DNA of 9,124 nucleotides, from contig CABRZA010000097.1 in assembly GCA_902475285.1 (NCBI GenBank), positions 1 to 9,124 of the forward strand, written 5' to 3'. This stretch comes from an uncultured Porphyromonadaceae bacterium. GTDB taxonomy: Bacteria > Bacteroidota > Bacteroidia > Bacteroidales > Muribaculaceae. Below are positions 6,999-9,124 of this stretch, one piece after another (within the stretch, counting starts at the first letter, position 1; each line of letters starts with the position of its first letter). The notes under the pieces are model-generated. The model ran no database searches and had not been told where the DNA came from. It saw nothing but the letters and a program-made list of their open reading frames with translations. Made by a program: the position numbers and the translations under genes.

Positions 6999-8251
6999 TC
7001 AGGTCGATAGACTATTGTCGCCGAAGGAGTGTGGCCGAACATATCCTCAGCCAGGGCGCTCACTTCTTCCTTGCTGAGGCTGCGGCGTTTTTCTACCGTG
7101 GCATTGATGTTTTCGCCGTGGTATTCGGCCAAGGCGAGGTTTGTGGCACGCGAAAGATAGCCCGTGTTGCCGAAACGGAAGGTGGATTCGTAGGTGGTGA
7201 GCATTCGCTCCCACTCGTGGTCGGTGATGTCCGAGGAATCTGCCAGACGTCGCGCTTCGTCGAGGATAAGACGGCGCGCGCGCGCCAAGTCTGCGTCGCT
7301 GCTCGATGTAAGCGATGCTGTCATTATCAGCATGCCTTCATGTTCGCTGCCGACAATTGAGGCATCGGCCGACGATATGAGCCCCTGAGCCGAGCCCTGC
7401 ACGAGATTGTTGACGAAACGCGAGGCCCGGCCGGCGCTGAGAAGGTCGGTGATGGCATCGGCGGCATCATAGCCTTTTTGTCCATAGGCGGCCATAGGGT
7501 AGGCCATGCTAATGAGGGGGACGGGTGCCGGTGTGACGACCTCCTCGTAGATGTCCCTGGACGGAAATCCCGCCGGTGGCATATGGCGCTCGGCCGACGT
7601 CCCTGACGGAAATTCACCGAACCATTCTTCGACGAGGTCAAACACTTCCTGAGGGTCGACGCGACCGCTCACGGCGAGGATGGCGCGCTGCGGGCAGTAG
7701 TGCGAGCGGTACCACGCCTCGGCGTCGGTCTGGCGCACACCGGCGACGTGCTCGGGCACAAGGCCAATCGTGGGCCATGAATATGGGTGCTCGGGCGAGT
7801 ACATGGCCGCCCGTATGCGGTGATAAAGGTCGCCGTAAGGACGGTCGAGGCACTGCTGCTTGAACTCCTCCACCACGACGCCCCGCTGCACTTGCAGCGA
7901 GCGGTCGTCGACTTTCAGGAAGGCCATGCGGTCGCTTTCAAGACGCATTACGGTGCGTAGGTTCTGTGCCGGGAGCGTTACATAGAAGTTGGTGAAGTCG
8001 TTGCTTGTCCAGGCATTGCTGCGTCCGCCGGCATTTTCGACCTCGGCGTCGAAATCGGGCACATGTTCCGTAGGGCCGAACATCAGATGCTCGAAGAGAT
8101 GGGCGAGCCCGGTGAGGCCGCGTCGTTCGTCGCGGGAGCCCACGTCGTAGAGTAAATTGACAGCGGCCATTGCAGTGGTGGTGTCGGGCGACACTACCAC
8201 GCGCAGGCCGTTGGCAAGGGTGTGTTTGCGGATGTCTATGTCAAAGGTCAT
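6995..8251 (-). CDS. M16 family zinc metallopeptidase (M16B-type, about 418 residues)
   Basis: Predicted zinc endopeptidase of the pitrilysin/insulinase family. Residues 51-55 are H-L-F-E-H, the inverted zinc site H-x-x-E-H, with the third ligand probably E129 in R-G-V-V-V-E-E-F, 73 residues further on and within the usual spacing for the family. Residues of about 10-210 form the active N-terminal M16 domain. Residues of about 235-400 form the inactive C-terminal M16 domain, including the conserved A-G-R-A-S-R-F region near 273-279. The size fits single-chain bacterial M16B enzymes, which usually work as dimers. The start at 8251 is fixed by an in-frame TGA two codons upstream. No signal peptide or membrane segment is present (M-T-F-D-I-D-I-R-K-H-T), so the protein should be cytoplasmic unless exported another way. 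It overlaps the isomerase gene by ATGA. The substrate is unknown. Confidence 0.94.
   Translation of the reverse strand: MTFDIDIRKHTLANGLRVVVSPDTTTAMAAVNLLYDVGSRDERRGLTGLAHLFEHLMFGPTEHVPDFDAEVENAGGRSNAWTSNDFTNFYVTLPAQNLRTVMRLESDRMAFLKVDDRSLQVQRGVVVEEFKQQCLDRPYGDLYHRIRAAMYSPEHPYSWPTIGLVPEHVAGVRQTDAEAWYRSHYCPQRAILAVSGRVDPQEVFDLVEEWFGEFPSGTSAERHMPPAGFPSRDIYEEVVTPAPVPLISMAYPMAAYGQKGYDAADAITDLLSAGRASRFVNNLVQGSAQGLISSADASIVGSEHEGMLIMTASLTSSSDADLARARRLILDEARRLADSSDITDHEWERMLTTYESTFRFGNTGYLSRATNLALAEYHGENINATVEKRRSLSKEEVSALAEDMFGHTPSATIVYRPE
8248..8251 (-). other. ATGA junction between isomerase stop and M16 start
   Basis: The isomerase ends in AAATGA and the M16 ATG occupies the same bases in a different frame. 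An in-frame stop two codons upstream leaves no earlier M16 start, so the second gene is very likely translated by coupling or re-initiation from the first. Confidence 0.75.
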
Positions 8252-9124
8252 TTCTCACTGAGGACCTTCATGGAGAGAATCTTGATGTCGTCGACGGGGC
8301 GGTCGCGACCGTCGGTCTGAGCCTTTTCAATGCGGTCGACTACATCCATGCCGTCGATGATTTCGCCGAATACGGTATAGTCGCCGTCGAGATGGGGAGC
8401 GCCGCCCACGGTGGTGTAGGCCTGGCGCATCTCGTCGGTCATCGCGGGTGTCTTGTCGGCCTCAACCTCTGCAGTAGCTTGGTTTATAAGGCTGTCTTGC
8501 AGAGCCTGAAGACCCTGACGGTCGCCACGGCTCTGCATGGCGCGGATAGAGTCGATGTTGGCCATGGCAAGGCGGTTGAAGGCAGACTGCATGCGGCTGT
8601 TTTTCATATGACGCTCCATCTGGGCTATCTGGGCAGAGTCGAGCTTGGTGCCCGTCACTACATAGAACTGCGAACCCGACGACTGGCGCATGGGGTTTAC
8701 CTGATCGCCCTGACGTGCTGCGGCAAGAGCACCGCGCTTATGAAAGTGTTTTGGGAATATGATTTCGGCGTCGATTTTGTAGCCAGGTCCGCCCGAGCCC
8801 AATGCGGCTCCCTTGGGTGCGGTGCGCGAGTCGGGATCGCCGGCCTGAATCATGAAATCCTTTATTACGCGGTGGAAGAGTGTTCCGTTGTAGTATCCTT
8901 CGTTGACGAGTTTCACGAAGTTGTCGCGGTGCTTGGGCGTGTCGCCGTAAAGTAGTACGGTGAAGTTGCCGGCGGTGGTTTCCACCGCTACTTTTACCGA
9001 TGCTGTATCGGGTGCTGTGGTATTCTCCATTTTGGGTGTCTTGTTTTCAGGTTGTGCCGTGGCGCGGTCGGTGCATGCTATCAATGCCGATGCCGCCAAT
9101 GCAGCTACAACAAAGTGTGTGACG
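8248..9124 (-). CDS. Cyclophilin-type peptidylprolyl cis-trans isomerase lipoprotein, 5' end outside the window
   Basis: Predicted envelope-located prolyl isomerase that would speed folding of exported proteins. Reading is open to the right edge: the last visible codons give V-T-H-F-V-V-A-A-L-A-A-S-A-L-I-A-C, a lipoprotein signal ending in a good lipobox (L-I-A-C, Cys codon at 9075-9073). The start therefore lies beyond 9124, and the TTG at 9099 falls inside the signal. Cyclophilin motifs are F-H-R-V-I-K-D-F-M-I-Q-A-G-D-P (catalytic Arg and Gln), G-S-G-G-P-G-Y, S-S-G-S-Q-F-Y-V and H-L-D-G-D-Y-T-V-F-G. The Trp of human CypA in the last motif is His here, as in many bacterial enzymes with low cyclosporin affinity. 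About 80 mostly helical, Gln/Met/Arg-rich residues are inserted between the last two motifs; I have seen the same in other Bacteroidetes cyclophilins. It is the first visible gene of the operon, whose promoter is not in the window. Confidence 0.94.
   Translation of the reverse strand, partial: VTHFVVAALAASALIACTDRATAQPENKTPKMENTTAPDTASVKVAVETTAGNFTVLLYGDTPKHRDNFVKLVNEGYYNGTLFHRVIKDFMIQAGDPDSRTAPKGAALGSGGPGYKIDAEIIFPKHFHKRGALAAARQGDQVNPMRQSSGSQFYVVTGTKLDSAQIAQMERHMKNSRMQSAFNRLAMANIDSIRAMQSRGDRQGLQALQDSLINQATAEVEADKTPAMTDEMRQAYTTVGGAPHLDGDYTVFGEIIDGMDVVDRIEKAQTDGRDRPVDDIKILSMKVLSEK

Noticed and set aside
7273..7286. 14-nt alternating palindrome GGCGCGCGCGCGCC
   Set aside because: It is explained by codons for L-A-R-A-R-R in an amphipathic helix of the M16 protein; no sign of a regulatory role.
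7553..7613. Near-duplicate GTCCCTGGACGGAAAT (7553-7568) and GTCCCTGACGGAAAT (7599-7613)
   Set aside because: Two short copies only, in a coding linker (F-P-S-G-T and F-P-S-R-D), differing by one base in length. No array and no flanking duplication.
8972..8988. Perfect hairpin GCGGTGG-TTT-CCACCGC followed on the plus strand by TACTTTTACC
   Set aside because: It lies in the isomerase coding sequence with no plus-strand gene before it, the T-run is interrupted, and the minus strand has no T-tract. Likely chance from codons for V-E-T-T-A-G.
9097..9099. TTG at 9099 as the isomerase start
   Set aside because: The upstream in-frame codons to the edge are hydrophobic and complete a lipoprotein signal, so the start lies past 9124.

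Overview
The window looks like chromosomal DNA from a member of the Bacteroidales, most likely a fairly GC-rich, Muribaculaceae-like gut lineage. Four things point there. The genes are packed tightly and no clear Shine-Dalgarno sequences precede the starts. The cyclophilin carries a helical insertion of the kind I associate with Bacteroidetes. A NagZ-type glycosidase is fused to a serine hydrolase. Several products carry lipoprotein or Sec signals. The lineage is inferred from protein style, not from a marker gene.

Layout. Positions 1-1467 (+) hold a NhaC-family sodium/proton antiporter whose first codons lie just left of the window. Everything else is on the minus strand and reads as one compact five-gene operon entering from the right edge: a cyclophilin-type peptidylprolyl isomerase lipoprotein (8248 to beyond 9124), an M16 zinc peptidase (6995-8251), a 5'-nucleotidase-family lipoprotein (5424-6968), a 994-residue NagZ-like glycoside hydrolase family 3 plus beta-lactamase-fold serine hydrolase fusion (2379-5363), and a PAP2 phosphatase with a beta-barrel-like C-terminal half (1445-2389). 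Junctions are ATGA overlaps, an 11-nt overlap, or gaps of at most 60 nt (26 nt before the nucleotidase). The operon promoter must lie beyond the right edge. No stretch longer than 300 bases lacks a gene.

How the genes may work together. Four of the five operon products carry export signals and act on envelope or periplasmic substrates: protein folding, nucleotide dephosphorylation, muropeptide breakdown and lipid-phosphate hydrolysis. Only the M16 peptidase has no signal peptide. An envelope maintenance and salvage role is a reasonable inference but is not shown by the sequence.

The most striking non-coding signal is a perfect 11-bp hairpin followed by TTTTATTAT at 1596-1636. It has the form of a factor-independent terminator for the antiporter transcript, yet it lies wholly inside the PAP2 coding sequence on the other strand. 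The antiporter and PAP2 genes also overlap tail to tail by 23 nt. I see no mobile element, CRISPR array, tRNA, rRNA or defence system. Apart from the embedded terminator and the two fusion proteins, this appears to be ordinary core-genome territory.
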